64,000 bases of DNA from Rhynchopus sp. YZ270_cl-10 (taxonomy: Eukaryota > Euglenozoa > Diplonemea > Diplonemida > Diplonemidae): positions 496,001-560,000 of the forward strand of contig OZ037876.1 of NCBI GenBank assembly GCA_964035575.1. The letters are read 5' to 3'. The position numbers and the translations under genes are program-made. The notes beneath the pieces are model-generated. The model saw nothing but the letters and a program-made list of their open reading frames with translations, had not been told where the DNA came from and ran no database searches. Shown here piece by piece: positions 50,514 through 60,503 of the stretch (position 1 is the first letter of the stretch; each line of letters begins with the position of its first letter).

Positions 50514-50623
50514 GCTTTCTAATTAAAAAAAAAACTCACTTCTTCAGTTTGGGACAGAAATAGAGAGAAAGCTTGCAATACTAAATAAGATCTCTAATAT
50601 TCGTTTTCGAATCTTCCCCCAAC

Positions 50624-51538
50624 TCAAACCACGCAGTTATCAGAGTAAATCGACACTTCGGTGATAAGGAGGGAGGATTTTTCGAATGATACAAACCCTG
50701 CCCCGGTAATGTCATTCTTTGTTGTCGTAAATGAAACATGGCGTCCGGAGCTGTGCAGGTTTGTCCACACCTGGTCAGCAAGGTGAGCTGCGGTCGCGTT
50801 GATGGTAGCGGCTTGGATGACACAGTGCACCTTTGCGCCTTCTGTGAAGATCCCTTCAGTATCATGGCCGTGGTTGATCTTGTTTGCAAGCGCCTTGCCT
50901 TCGGGTCCTACATTCCCAACAGACAGTGCAGTGACATAGTGCACAACCCCTGCCACCCCAGTATAACCCCAAATGTCAACCAACGACAAAATCGATCCCA
51001 CAAAGAACCTCGGAATATCAGCCGCACCGCCATACCCAGCGCTCACCACAGGAACGCTCTCGGAGGGGTCCCAGAACGACCGCAGTGCGGAGAGCGCAAA
51101 CTGCGACTCCGTTGTGTTGCGTGAAAACTGCAAATGAACGTGCATAGGCACGGTGTGTCTCGCCCCGCTCACAGCAGTCGAAGTGATCTGCAGTGTCTTC
51201 ACCACAAAGAATGCGTCTTTGTGCACTACATCCGGGTGTGTCTGCGCAACGTCCATGCTCTTATGCTTCAAAAACATTTTCCAGAAACGCGCCCTTTCGC
51301 TTGCCCCCGACAGCACCTCTGCGCCCACAGGGTCCTCAATAGTTCCTTGGTCTGTAAACAAAGAGTTCCACTCCCCCTCGCTTCCATTTTCTAGAGCAGA
51401 GATGTAACGGCATCCAGCACGCTCCAACGTGTCTTCTGTCGAACCTTCCACATTAGATGAACAGAACGTTGCGGTCTCCGTGGTAGACTGTACAACCGAC
51501 ACACACAATGCGACAATGATTGCAGAGTAAACAGACAT
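50624..51538 (-). CDS. Secreted protein with two SnoaL/NTF2-like domains
   Basis: 304 residues with a signal peptide (MSVYSAIIVALCVSVVQS). The start at 51538 is set by it. RYISALENGSEGEWNSLFTD with GTIEDPVGAEVLSG and the Phe/Trp pattern after it has the look of a SnoaL/NTF2-like cone fold. A second similar unit starts near YTGVAGVVHYVTALSVGNVG and runs through HCVIQAATINATAAHLADQV. Members of this superfamily range from isomerases to ligand binders, so no reaction can be assigned. NTT and NAT sites fit passage through the secretory route. Confidence 0.7.
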   Translation of the reverse strand: MSVYSAIIVALCVSVVQSTTETATFCSSNVEGSTEDTLERAGCRYISALENGSEGEWNSLFTDQGTIEDPVGAEVLSGASERARFWKMFLKHKSMDVAQTHPDVVHKDAFFVVKTLQITSTAVSGARHTVPMHVHLQFSRNTTESQFALSALRSFWDPSESVPVVSAGYGGAADIPRFFVGSILSLVDIWGYTGVAGVVHYVTALSVGNVGPEGKALANKINHGHDTEGIFTEGAKVHCVIQAATINATAAHLADQVWTNLHSSGRHVSFTTTKNDITGAGFVSFEKSSLLITEVSIYSDNCVV

Positions 51539-51731
51539 TTGATGTGTAGGGGAGGGAGAAAAAAATATCTGGGTTGGGAGGGGGGGTTTTGAAAAATGAT
51601 GGGAAAAAAAACAAAATGTTAATTTGATTCTTTTAAAACCCTTTTGTCGAATCGTTTTTTTTTTCCGCCTGTTTTTCAGATACATCATCAATGTACCAAA
51701 AAACACCCATTTTTTTCGAATTTTTTTTTCA

Positions 51732-53694
51732 TCAGCGCCTCGAACCATCTTCCGCAGGACCGCTGTAGGAGGCAGGGTTCGGGTTGGTATGGTACTTGCC
51801 GGTTCTGGTGAAGTGAGATTGGAAGAAGCCATCGACAGAGCGGAACTGCCCTGCGTAGTTTTTGGCGTGTTGCTGCCAGGGGGCTTGCGTGGCCTTGGGG
51901 AGGAAGGCACGCTCGGATTTATCCTGTGGCGCACGGTGGCTGTAGCTGAAGTCAGGTCTCTGGTAGGTATGCTCCTCGAAGTCGTACCAGTGGTCGATTT
52001 CACTTTTCTTCGCGGTTCTCATTGACCCGTCGGGTTGTCTCACAATGAAACGCCTCCTCTTTGGGTTCTCCGGTCGAAGGTCGTGTGTCCAATGTTTGTG
52101 TCCAACGTTGTTGCTCATTTCCGCAAAAACCCAGTTTGTGTCGGTTTTGGTGCTCTTAGTGTAGGCCTCGCTGAGCCAGCTTCTGTCGTCGTCTATTTGA
52201 TACACCGGCTGCAGGTGTTTGGACATATCCTGGAGGTCCGGGTATGCGTCGTTGAAGTATTCGTAGTTGTCGCCCCAGAAGTCCTTTCTGTCCTCCTCCG
52301 TCTCGAGGAAGCGGTACGGATCGTCCACCTCGTTGATGTGGGTGTACGATGCCTCGCGCCTCTTCAGGTACTCTTTGAACAACGCCTTGTCGCCCATGAA
52401 GGAGGTACGCGGTTTCTGCATGCCCTGGGGGATCATCGCACCGAGGGAACGGTTCATTTCGAGGTTTTCGTGCATGAAGAGACGGTTGCGGAGGTTTCTG
52501 TCTGGCTCAATGCCTTGTTCGTATGCTGCCAGCTCTGCTTGCCGGCAGATGGTTTCCTTGCAGTCCTGAAGCGTGAGACCGTACATTCGCGCAAGACGCT
52601 CTGGTGGCCAGCGTTCAGGGGATCTTGAGTAGAGCTGGTAGATTTCTGGGCCACATTTCTGTGCAACCATCTTGTCGGCAAGGATGCGGTCCTGCAGCTC
52701 CTCCTTCGCAAGGTAGGCAAGCTTGGGCGGCAGGTCGCGGAAGGGGTCCATGAGGTCACGCACATTGGAGGCCTCCTTGCTGAAGCGGGCAAGGCGGTTC
52801 ATAACAGCAATCTCTTTGAAAATGGCCTCGCGCTCGCCCTCCTCACGGATGCGGTCAATCAGCCCCTGTGGGTCCTCACGGTACCAGTACAGCATGTGCA
52901 GGTAGTAGTCGTCCTTGCTGAAGTCTGCACCCTTCGCAACGTCCCCAATGGTAACGTTCAGCACCTTGTCAAGAAGTCTGTCCTTGATTGTCGCCTGCTC
53001 GTCCGCGTCGAGCAGTTTGCTTCCTGTGGTGTTGGGGGTGAGAGGGGAGGGGGGGAGAGGGTGGTCATACCTTTCCACGTCAACCGCAGCATGTCAACGA
53101 TGTCCTTGTCATCGGAGGAGAGGGATGGGTGGTTGGGTTGCAGGACACGGTCGTCGTAGCGGGGTTGGCTGTGTGGTGTGAGGTTTTACTTTAATTCCAG
53201 CATTCAAAAAAAGTTGGTTTGTAATACAAAGCCCTCTTGTGACAGTGTGCCTTGGTACAGACCGGTTGTACGAGGTGGACACCCAACCATGCAGTCCTAC
53301 ATCTATTTCGTGGTTTACATCTGAAAAAAAGGTCAATAACATACGACGCATATTCGTGGGATTTGTGTACCCATCGTGCGTAGGAATTCATCCAGTAAGG
53401 CTTCACGCTGACAAGCTTGCGCAGCTGCCCCGCGTCGACGGGGAAGAGAAGCTCCCACAGGTCGTCGCTCTCGCCCGCACGCCATTCCTCATTCTGCAAG
53501 CGCCAGAGACGCGTGTCGTACTTGCTGCGCTCCACCTCCGCGTCCCCAGGAATACCAAACTCGTCCGTGCTCCTCCGCTCGTGCGGGATGAAGTTCCCGT
53601 ATGGCTCCCGCCCACCACGTGCCCCAGGCGACGCTACAGTCTGGCACCATCTTCTCGATACAGTGCTCAGACGTGTCGCATTGTTGACACTCAT
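51732..53694 (-). CDS. Putative mitochondrial protein (mitoribosome-associated type), three exons
   Basis: Exons 53694-53345, 53168-53071 and 53023-51732 join in phase to 579 residues. The N-terminus (MSVNNATRLSTVSRRWCQTV) is basic and amphipathic, as in a mitochondrial presequence. The segment YSRSPERWPPERLARMYGLT, with LQDCKETICRQAELAAYEQG after it, has the helix-turn-helix pattern seen in several mitochondrial ribosome and ribosome-assembly proteins (the mS35/Bot1-like group). The rest is charged and Trp/Tyr-rich with no membrane helix. A mitoribosomal subunit is my best guess. Introns are 176 and 47 nt (donors GTATGT, GTATGA); the first contains a complete long B repeat. Confidence 0.75.
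53213..53322 (+). repeat. Long B repeat, copy 6 (in intron)
   Basis: TTGGTTTGTAATACAAAGCC, CTCTTGTGACAGTGTGCC, TTGGTAC, then the J segment ATGCAGTCCTACATCTATTT. It lies in the first intron of the putative mitochondrial protein gene, aligned with 44695-44803. Confidence 0.85.
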
Positions 53695-54855
53695 TGCCAC
53701 AAATGGCAAAAAAAAAAACGGTCTTCTGATAGAATGAATGATTTGGGGAGGATGAGGATGAAGAGGATTAAAAGGATGGTGCAAAATGTAATCTTTTTGT
53801 TTACTGTGCTTAGAACTTTGTTTTTTTTTAGTACCCCCCCTAATTGTTTTTTTTTTTTGTGTGTGTGGGAGGGGAATGGGGTTATACAAGAGAAAAAAAA
53901 AGAAAAACGGATGAAAAAAAAAAAAATAAAAAACTGAAATTGAAAGTGTTGCAATCCCCAATTCCCGCCCCCTTTGTGTCAGTGGTTGTTTTTTGATTTG
54001 GTTTGTTTCATTGTGTCCCCTCAAGTCAACGCACTCTATATACTGCGATGATCGGTGGTGTGGTTTATTTTGCGTGTGGCAAAAAAAAGGGGGAGAGAAA
54101 CAGGAGAAAGGTGGAATATTCAATATGATTGAAAAGAGGAAAAAGATGAAAAAAGACGAACGGGGGGGGGTCACTTGACGGGACAACACATTTTTAAAAA
54201 AATATTTTTAAAAAGATGGGAATGTGCCTTGTTGCACGCTTCGCTTCAAAAAAATAATAATAATAAACTCATCCACAATACACGCAACATCACGCAAAGA
54301 GAAAATAACTGTTTTCATTGAAATCACACGAAACAGATGTTTTCTTCTTCGGGTCGCATGTCCACACACCTCCCCTTTGTCCTAGTGTCAGTGCTTCTTT
54401 TGTAAACCCTTTTTTTTTACCCAATTTTTCTCAATATTTTGCGGTGAAATAATCGCCCGTATCGTAAAAAAAAAATGAAGGAAAGATGGTAGATGAGTGT
54501 ACCCTACGTGCATACACACCTAATCAAATAAACGGGGGGGGAAGTGGATAAGTAGGTGTCGTTACAAATTATTCCCTCTTTTTCATCTTTTGTCAATAAT
54601 CACTCAAGATCCCATGGGTTCGGGCGACGTGCTTTCAACAGCACCCGATTGAATTTCTGAAAACGGAATTCAAAAAAAAATCCAGTAATACGGCTCCGGA
54701 TGCCAGAAAATAATGAGGAAAAAAAACTTGAAAGATGAATGAGTGAGGACACTAATTACACACATCTAAATACAGAGGAAGAACCAAGGTGCAAAAAAAA
54801 ACCCTTTCTCTCCGCGGAACCAACCCCAAATTGGCACCATAAAAACAAAAGAAAA

Positions 54856-54896
54856 GTTTGTAAGATGATCCTAAGCCTCTCGTGCTTAGTCACCTT
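54856..54896 (+). repeat. A-family hairpin repeat, copy 10 (best-preserved)
   Basis: Outer arms AAGATGA (54862-54868) and TCACCTT (54890-54896), inner arms CTAAGC (54871-54876) and GCTTAG (54884-54889), loop CTCTCGT. Confidence 0.9.
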
Positions 54897-55164
54897 GAAA
54901 CAAAAGACCATGTCGACACCCAAACACACATCCCAAAACCAACCACCACCACCCAAAAACTACCCCCCACTTAAAATTGTTCTATAAAAACCCCCCCTTC
55001 CCCAGATTAACAAAAAGAGCCCCCCCTTACCCCATACCCCCTTCAACCCCAATTATTTGTATGATGAACCATCTCTCGCCCCAGGCACGGGTTGGTACGT
55101 TCTGTGATGTAATTTTTAATTTTTTTTTGACAAATTGTTGGAGTAAAGGGGGGTGAGGGATAAA

Positions 55165-55415
55165 ACAATTATCCCCCGTTTTTTCTCCCCCATTTTATTT
55201 TATTTTATCCCCCACTACAGTTATCCCCCATTTCCCACACCGCGTTTTTGGTGTGGATTTTCCTTGGGGATGGAGATATTCAGGTGGGAAAAAAGAGAGA
55301 TATATTTTTTTATCCCCCACTACAACTATCCCCCATTTTTTGAGAAGAAATAACTGGCGATATTTTTTATTTTATCCGCCATTCTACAGTTATCCCCCAC
55401 TACAATTATCCCTCC
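55165..55415. repeat. Imperfect tandem of TTATCCCCC units
   Basis: TTATCCCCCACTACA followed by TTATCCCCCATTT recurs about three times with variation, separated by AT-rich fillers. Confidence 0.6.
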
Positions 55416-55423
55416 CCCCCCTT

Positions 55424-55456
55424 TAGTGTAGTTGCCTCGGTTGTGTTGCCACAGTC
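55424..55456 (+). repeat. 33-bp exact repeat, copy 2
   Basis: Identical to 14149-14181, which flanks the outer arm of the foldback at 12-14 kb. Confidence 0.85.
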
Positions 55457-55590
55457 CAAAAAGTTCACTCACTTTTTTGAAATATTTAGAGTAGTGTTAG
55501 CCACGGTATCAAAAAAAAATACCGACTTTTCTTTTTAAACACCCTCATGGCAACACCCTGCGTTATGTTGTTGTTTGTTGGATATTATTT

Positions 55591-56286
55591 ATTTGAAGGT
55601 GCAAAAAAGGCTCAGATCGCTTCAAAACGTGCGTTTTGAACCGAACGACAACCCTCTCTGAATTCACGACATTTTTTCTCGACCCGATTAGTGGAGTAGA
55701 TATTTGTTATTACCCCCTGGTTACCCTACTGACACATTTTCAAAAGAATGGGCGTTATATATTTTGTATTTTTCTTTGGGGGTTTTTCGCCGTTTTGTGA
55801 CATTTCCGAGCCAATCCCGGGCTGTGGTGGGGGATATACGGAAAAATGGACAAAATTTTAGTGCTTTAAATTTTCACGTTTTTTTTTAATAACAGAGTAT
55901 TTTTCCCTGTTTCCAGGTGTATTTTTGGGTGTCTTGCAGGGTGCATCTAAAAAATTAGAAAATTTAAAAACGAAAACGAAAACGCCTTATTTGGGCTTTT
56001 TCGCGACCGCTCTTTCCAATCCGAAAATTATCGACCCTATTTTTTTACAACCTGGTATAGTCATATCACACCCTCAGTCAACATCAGCCAAAAAGTCACT
56101 TTTTCAAAAACGGATTCTCGCATTTGAAGGTGCAAAAAAGGCTCAGATCGCTTCAAAACGTGCGTTTTGAACCGAACGACAACCCTCTCTGAATTCACGA
56201 CATTTTTTCTCGACCCGATTAGTGGAGTAGATATTTGTTATTACCCCCTGGTTACCCTACTGACACATTTTCAAAAGAATGGGCGT
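55591..56286 (+). repeat. Exact 165-bp direct repeats flanking 366 bp
   Basis: 55591-55755 and 56122-56286 are identical over 165 bp and lie in the same direction around a 366-bp AT-rich centre without coding capacity. Either this is a recent 531-bp tandem duplication or a very small terminal-repeat element of TRIM type. The ends are not TG/CA and no target duplication is evident, so the second reading is weak. Confidence 0.8.
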
Positions 56287-56906
56287 AAAAAAAGCTAGAA
56301 TGCTGGAGACGGCGCGCGAGGATATGAAGACTGCCAGGCACATGAAAGCTCAGGTTCAGACTGAGGTTGGCACAATGGTATCATATTTAAGCGTTGCCTC
56401 AACCGCACATTTTTTTTCCCATTCAATTCAGGTCCCATCAGGGAGCCCGCAGTATCGAAGAATAGGAGAAGTACTACAAGCTCAGTCAAGTCGATAAACC
56501 TCGAATGGGGAGTGGTGGAACCAAAGAACAGCGGACTGGTGCTCCAATCCCATTTTTTTGAGGTGGGTATACCATAAGGAATGGAAAGGGGAAGAAAAAC
56601 AGTGCAAATCAGTTTTGGAGAAGGAAATTAGGAAATAGAAATGAATGACTGCATCTTGAAGAAGGAGCTCACTTTGGCGGGCGAGAGAATTGTCGTGCCA
56701 CAAAAATAAAGATCAAAAATTATTGTCATATAATTACCGTTTAATACCACAACAGAAACTTTGTTAGCGCTAAGGTTGCACCCTCGGCACATCTGCATCT
56801 TTTGCAGGATTGGTGTTTCCATCAGGTGGGCCAATAGCCTCATTATGTGCATTTTCTCCAGGAACAACAGAGGTGGGGAGCACATTGTGGTCCACACCTG
56901 GAGGTT

Positions 56907-58277
56907 CTAAAAATCATACCCTGTGGTATTCGAACGGCTGAAGGAGGTGGTGTGGTACTTGCGAGAGGCGACTGCAGCTGCGGAGGGGGAGGGATGCATT
57001 CTGTTCGCAGCACGGAGGCCTGGCCAGTCTGCGTCGCGGGTTGCGCCCCGTGTGGGAGAGACGCGCCGGGTGGCGCCTGAGCCGTACGTTGGAGAGCGTG
57101 TCACGGTGCGTGGTGAGCGTGTGCGTACGGGGGCAGCGCCACCCAGGGAGGATGTTGTAGAGCGTATGCTTTCCTGCCGCCGTACGCGTCTGTCCAGAGG
57201 CGACGGTAGGTTCTGCCTTGGTGCTGCCGGCGTTGCTGCCGCAGTCTTCGTCACCCCACCTGTACCACGCCGTGCCGGCGGGGTCGATGCACGCCGTACA
57301 CCACCCACCCCAGACATTCGTGCAGGAGGCGTCACACTCCTCTGCCCACGGTCCTTAATCGGCAGCGATATGTTCGAATACGCAGGCGTCGTCACCGGAG
57401 TAGAAGGAGTGCTGTTCAACGGCGTCGGCGACGGAGGGTTCGGCCGCTCCGAGTTGACCCCACCTATTGTCACGGATTTGAACTCCGACAGCGACGGAAT
57501 CGAGACACGCTTCTCAGACGTCGTCGGCGAAGGGTACCCTGTAGAGATATCACCCTTCCGCAGCTTCTTCTCAAGCCCCTCGCACTTCTGACTGAGGATG
57601 CTGTACTCCCGGGTGTGGTGGGACTTCAGTTCCTCTGCGGAGCGGACCTGCATTTTGAGTTCTTCGTTTTCGGTTTGCAATTGGGAGAGCGCTTCTTGGG
57701 CAGATTCATGGGTGTTGGAGGCAATCTTTTCTGACACACTTGATTCACGTGTATCTTGCATTCGCGCGACCAATGCCTGCGAGGAAGCAAGCTCCCGCTC
57801 CAACTCTTTGACACGATGCAGCTGCGCTGTTGCGGGGGTGGTGCGGGAGGCAAGGTGTTTGAGGGAGTGTGCGAAGAGGAGACACCACTCCTCGTTTTCG
57901 CTGACGTCGCGGCGTGCGGAGGACATTGTTTCCTCGACAGCGTCGACGACGGTGGGGCCGAGCTCCTGGTGCACGATGCTTGTCATCTTTGCTATTATCT
58001 GCTCATTTGTGTAGCGCGTCTTTATGCTGCTCTTGAGGTCCGGCAGCGTACTGCTCACAGCCTTCGAAGGATACCAATATTTATGCCCATCAGGAAAGCT
58101 CAGCTGCACACAACCCAAGTCCGACCGCTCGTCAATGATCTCCCCCGTCGCCCCACAGTGCTCCTCGTACACCTCATCCCAGTCCGGAAGCGGGCCACCC
58201 TTAGAGTAACACAGCGAGTCAACCAGCTTCCTCACCAACGCTGTATCAGACAGCACCGTCCGCAGCTTCTCTTTCAT
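56907..58277 (-). CDS. Coiled-coil, Ser/Pro/Arg-rich protein with N-terminal beta-barrel-like domain
   Basis: 456 residues. The first about 75 residues include GATGEIIDERSDLGCVQLSF and PDGHKYWYPSKAV, a pattern like the small MIB/HERC2 SH3-type barrel. A coiled coil (about 145-245: AQLHRVKELERELASSQALV, QEALSQLQTENEELKMQVRS) is followed by 200 residues of Ser/Pro/Thr/Arg with RSVTPPARM and RTRSPRTVTRSP motifs, typical of phosphorylated microtubule-associated tails. A cytoskeletal role is inference. On the coding strand a long CT-rich tract runs right up to the ATG with no AG between, and the next AG is inside codon 2. A CTCAG about 100 nt upstream is the likelier acceptor. Confidence 0.78.
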   Translation of the reverse strand: MKEKLRTVLSDTALVRKLVDSLCYSKGGPLPDWDEVYEEHCGATGEIIDERSDLGCVQLSFPDGHKYWYPSKAVSSTLPDLKSSIKTRYTNEQIIAKMTSIVHQELGPTVVDAVEETMSSARRDVSENEEWCLLFAHSLKHLASRTTPATAQLHRVKELERELASSQALVARMQDTRESSVSEKIASNTHESAQEALSQLQTENEELKMQVRSAEELKSHHTREYSILSQKCEGLEKKLRKGDISTGYPSPTTSEKRVSIPSLSEFKSVTIGGVNSERPNPPSPTPLNSTPSTPVTTPAYSNISLPIKDRGQRSVTPPARMSGVGGVRRASTPPARRGTGGVTKTAAATPAAPRQNLPSPLDRRVRRQESIRSTTSSLGGAAPVRTRSPRTVTRSPTYGSGATRRVSPTRGATRDADWPGLRAANRMHPSPSAAAVASRKYHTTSFSRSNTTGYDF

Positions 58278-58417
58278 TGTAAAGAGAAAAGAAAAAAGAA
58301 AAGAAAAAGGGGGAAAGCAAAAGGGTTAAGAAAAAATTCGGGTCGCGAGTTGTGGTGTGGAAGCTACAGTAATACCTGAGGGGGGATGTGGGTCTAGGGA
58401 GGGTCAAAAGGGGGTAA

Positions 58418-58920
58418 CAAATTGAAAAAAAATCGAGTTTTCGTTTCTCAAAACCAGAAAATTCCACAGCGGATAACGCCGCTGAGAAGTACATGCGACG
58501 AAAACTTGGGAACAAGCGGAGGTTGCGTGGGGTCACGTGGGATTTGGTCCTGAAGGACAGGCTTGCTGACGCGGAAGTGTCCGCCCTCCCCGAAGAGAGT
58601 TTAAAGATGGGACTGATACGGACAGGGTGCGTTTCCTGTGCGAAGCGAAGAGGCCAGGGGTGAAGAGTGGTCTGGTGCATGAACTGCAACCACGTGCGCA
58701 AAATACGGAAGGTACTCCTCTCGAAGAAGGTGGCTGCTGCACCGAGGGATGTGCCCGATGAAGCGTGTGACGCCGTGGAGGAAGACACCGATGGCGATGG
58801 TTTCAGTGAAGGGGGAGATACTACGACACCGATGACGGTGCTGATGAGGACAGTGATGACGAAGCCAGTGAAGCCCGGGATGTGGGTGGGGGTGTTCGAA
58901 ATAAAAAAGACGTTCTGTAA
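58418..58920 (+). pseudogene. Broken plus-strand gene with CxxC...CxxC pattern, unidentified
   Basis: Plus-strand sequence reads NAAEKYMRRKLGNKRRLRGV, then LPEESLKMGLIRTGCVSCAK, then VWCMNCNHVRKIRKVLLSKK, and ends with an acidic DTDDGADEDSDDEASEARDV tail before a stop. The two CxxC pairs would form a zinc ribbon. The stretch is interrupted about twice, so it looks like a dead gene or an exon set I cannot resolve. It is one of only two coding-like segments on the plus strand. The minus-strand reading is hydrophobic and compositionally poor. Confidence 0.5.
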
Positions 58921-58933
58921 TTTTTTGTTTTTT

Positions 58934-58979
58934 GTGAAATTTTGGTTTTAGTGTAGACACCCCCCTGAGGAGCTCCACC
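58934..58979 (+). repeat. D-family repeat, copy 5
   Basis: GTGAAATTTTGGTTTTAGTG, then TAGACACCCCCCTGAGGAG and CTCCACCA. Confidence 0.8.
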
Positions 58980-59047
58980 ACGTTTTGTTGTGTATTCTAA
59001 GGAAGCTATTCTTTCCAATTTTTTAAAAAAGGATCAAAAAATTTTTT

Positions 59048-59782
59048 TTAAAGCTTTGCATGAACGACACGGAGCATTTGCTGGATTGTCTCTTTGGAAG
59101 CACTGTTGTAGCCTTCTCCTGCATCTGCGGATCCCATTGAGAGAGATGAGGCAGATTTTATGCGGGTTTTCGCGCTGAAATGGAGTGCGGTTACACCGGT
59201 GGAGAGAAGAGCTTGAGCGTTGGTTGGGTTGACCCCGGATCCAGGCATGATCTGAATTTTGTTGCCATATATGGATACGGCACGCTGGATGGCATTGACT
59301 CCTTCCAAGGCTTTGGCACGACCCCCCGATGTGAGGACACAGTCACATCCGAGAGAGACGACCTGTTGAAATGCTTTGTCGTAATCTGCTGCGACATCGA
59401 CTGCTCGGTGAAACGTAATCGCGTAGGGTCTTGCCGCAGAGACCAATCTCCTCATCGACGTCATATCGACGCACCCATCTGCAGTGAGGCATCCAAACAC
59501 AAAGCCCTTCACAGAAGGGAGGTTGAGGGATTTGATGCTCAGTATGTCGTTCTCCATGATATCAATTTCATCAGAGGAATAGACAAAGTCGCCTGCGCGA
59601 GGACGGATCATGACAAACTGACGTGCACCCATACGCCACGAATCAATCTGCTTAACCAAACCAACAGAAGGTGTCAACCCACCATCACTCAATCCTGCGC
59701 ACGTCTCCAAACGGGTAACACCACCTGACAACGCAGAGTTTGCGCCATGAGCGGAATCAATACAGACCTCAATGTCTGGCAT
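59048..59782 (-). CDS. cutC: CutC family copper-homeostasis protein
   Basis: 244 residues, a single exon starting MPDIEVCIDSAHGANSALSG. The whole family signature is present: TRLETCAGLSDGGLTPSVGL, FVMIRPRAGDFVYSSDEIDI, GFVFGCLTADGCVDM, AITFHRAVDVAADYDKAF, CDCVLTSGGRAKALEGVNAI and IQIMPGSGVNPTNAQALLST. The length matches E. coli CutC (248). The fold is a TIM barrel. The protein is cytosolic and linked to copper tolerance in bacteria and animals, though its biochemical activity remains disputed. Only 18 nt separate its ATG from the target duplication of a 1.7-kb transposon, which sits exactly at the probable splice acceptor. Confidence 0.95.
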   Translation of the reverse strand: MPDIEVCIDSAHGANSALSGGVTRLETCAGLSDGGLTPSVGLVKQIDSWRMGARQFVMIRPRAGDFVYSSDEIDIMENDILSIKSLNLPSVKGFVFGCLTADGCVDMTSMRRLVSAARPYAITFHRAVDVAADYDKAFQQVVSLGCDCVLTSGGRAKALEGVNAIQRAVSIYGNKIQIMPGSGVNPTNAQALLSTGVTALHFSAKTRIKSASSLSMGSADAGEGYNSASKETIQQMLRVVHAKL

Positions 59783-59906
59783 TATTACTTTTTTTTTATT
59801 TTCTGTGGGCAGGGCTATCGGTAAGAAGGGGTTTTGGGGGGCATCATATATCATATTTCATATTTCAAAATCATATTTCAAAAAAAAAAAAAAAACACGA
59901 GGTTAC

Positions 59907-59970
59907 GGGCAAAAACCCATTCCGAGCTTTCGGCCCCGCACGTTGGCGGGGCATCTCCCCTCATATGTGG
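59907..59970 (+). repeat. CCCATTCCGAGC repeat, copy 1
   Basis: Contains CCCATTCCGAGCTTTCGGC and CGTTGGCGGGGCATCTC with an ATATGTGG end, as in the tandem pair at 61306-61438. Confidence 0.85.
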
Positions 59971-60038
59971 ATATGTCCGGAAAATTTTCAGGAAAGTGCC
60001 GGGCAAAAACACATCAAAATGGGTCCGGACATATCCAC
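59967..60038. repeat. Hairpin with perfect 14-bp stem
   Basis: GTGGATATGTCCGG (59967-59980) and CCGGACATATCCAC (60025-60038) are exact inverse copies. A related pair GTGCATATGTCCG / CGGACATATACAC lies at about 61230-61274, near the other end of the transposon. Confidence 0.8.
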
Positions 60039-60318
60039 GGGGGGGATAGGTACTTAAAAAATGGAATTGAAAGCCGTGTTCAAAATCTTTCAATTGCGGC
60101 TAGGTACGATCAAAAATTTGCATCTGGGGTCCCTTTACCGGTTGGAAAGCCCCAAAAACCAAAACTCAAAAGTGGGTCCAGGTATTACGCAGCTCCCCCA
60201 AAAATAAAAAGGTACGTATGGATTTTCAACACGTACAATTCTAAGCAAAAACAATTCGCGCTTTGGTTGAGAAGGGCTGTGAAAGTTCGAAGAACTGGAG
60301 AAATCATCAGTCATGGCA

Positions 60319-60438
60319 CTGGCGAAGCCACGGTACGCAACATTTCTAAAAATTGCGATTAAAATTGCCTACTATGTCACGGGAAGGGTGTACTGCAATC
60401 TAGCGCCGCAGGCGCACGGTACGCTACTTTTTTTCTTT
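60319..60438 (-). repeat. Dispersed TE fragment, copy 2 (inverted)
   Basis: Reverse complement of 12903-13033, sharing GCACGGTACGCTACTTTTTT and CTGGCGAAGCCACGGTACGC blocks. Confidence 0.8.
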
Positions 60439-60503
60439 CGCCATGCTGCATGCTCCTTTTCCGGTAAAATAGAAAATTGTCTCCTACAAATAGGATTCTG
60501 TAG

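Larger units (their letters stand above)
47654..50623. other. 3-kb gene-free, repeat-rich stretch
   Basis: Contains a 16-bp perfect palindrome (47891-47906) and repeats B (48080-48120), A (48215-48253, 49741-49781, 50332-50366), D (48424-48470), E (48903-48969) and C (50432-50513). No coding frame is convincing. Confidence 0.65.
53695..56906. other. 3.2-kb gene-free stretch
   Basis: Holds an A repeat (54856-54896), a stretch with repeated TTATCCCCCACTACA-type units (55165-55415), a 33-bp TE tag (55424-55456) and an exact 165-bp direct repeat (55591-56286). No gene is supported. Confidence 0.65.

Noticed and set aside
44695-53322. Family B as a short conserved peptide (similar translations in several copies)
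   Set aside because: Nucleotide conservation is even across codon positions, and frames are interrupted in other copies.
54856-54896. Family A as a tRNA-derived SINE (GGTTCATC on the minus strand resembles a B box)
   Set aside because: The B box is only partial, no proper A box or cloverleaf can be drawn, and no poly-A or terminator arrangement is consistent among copies.
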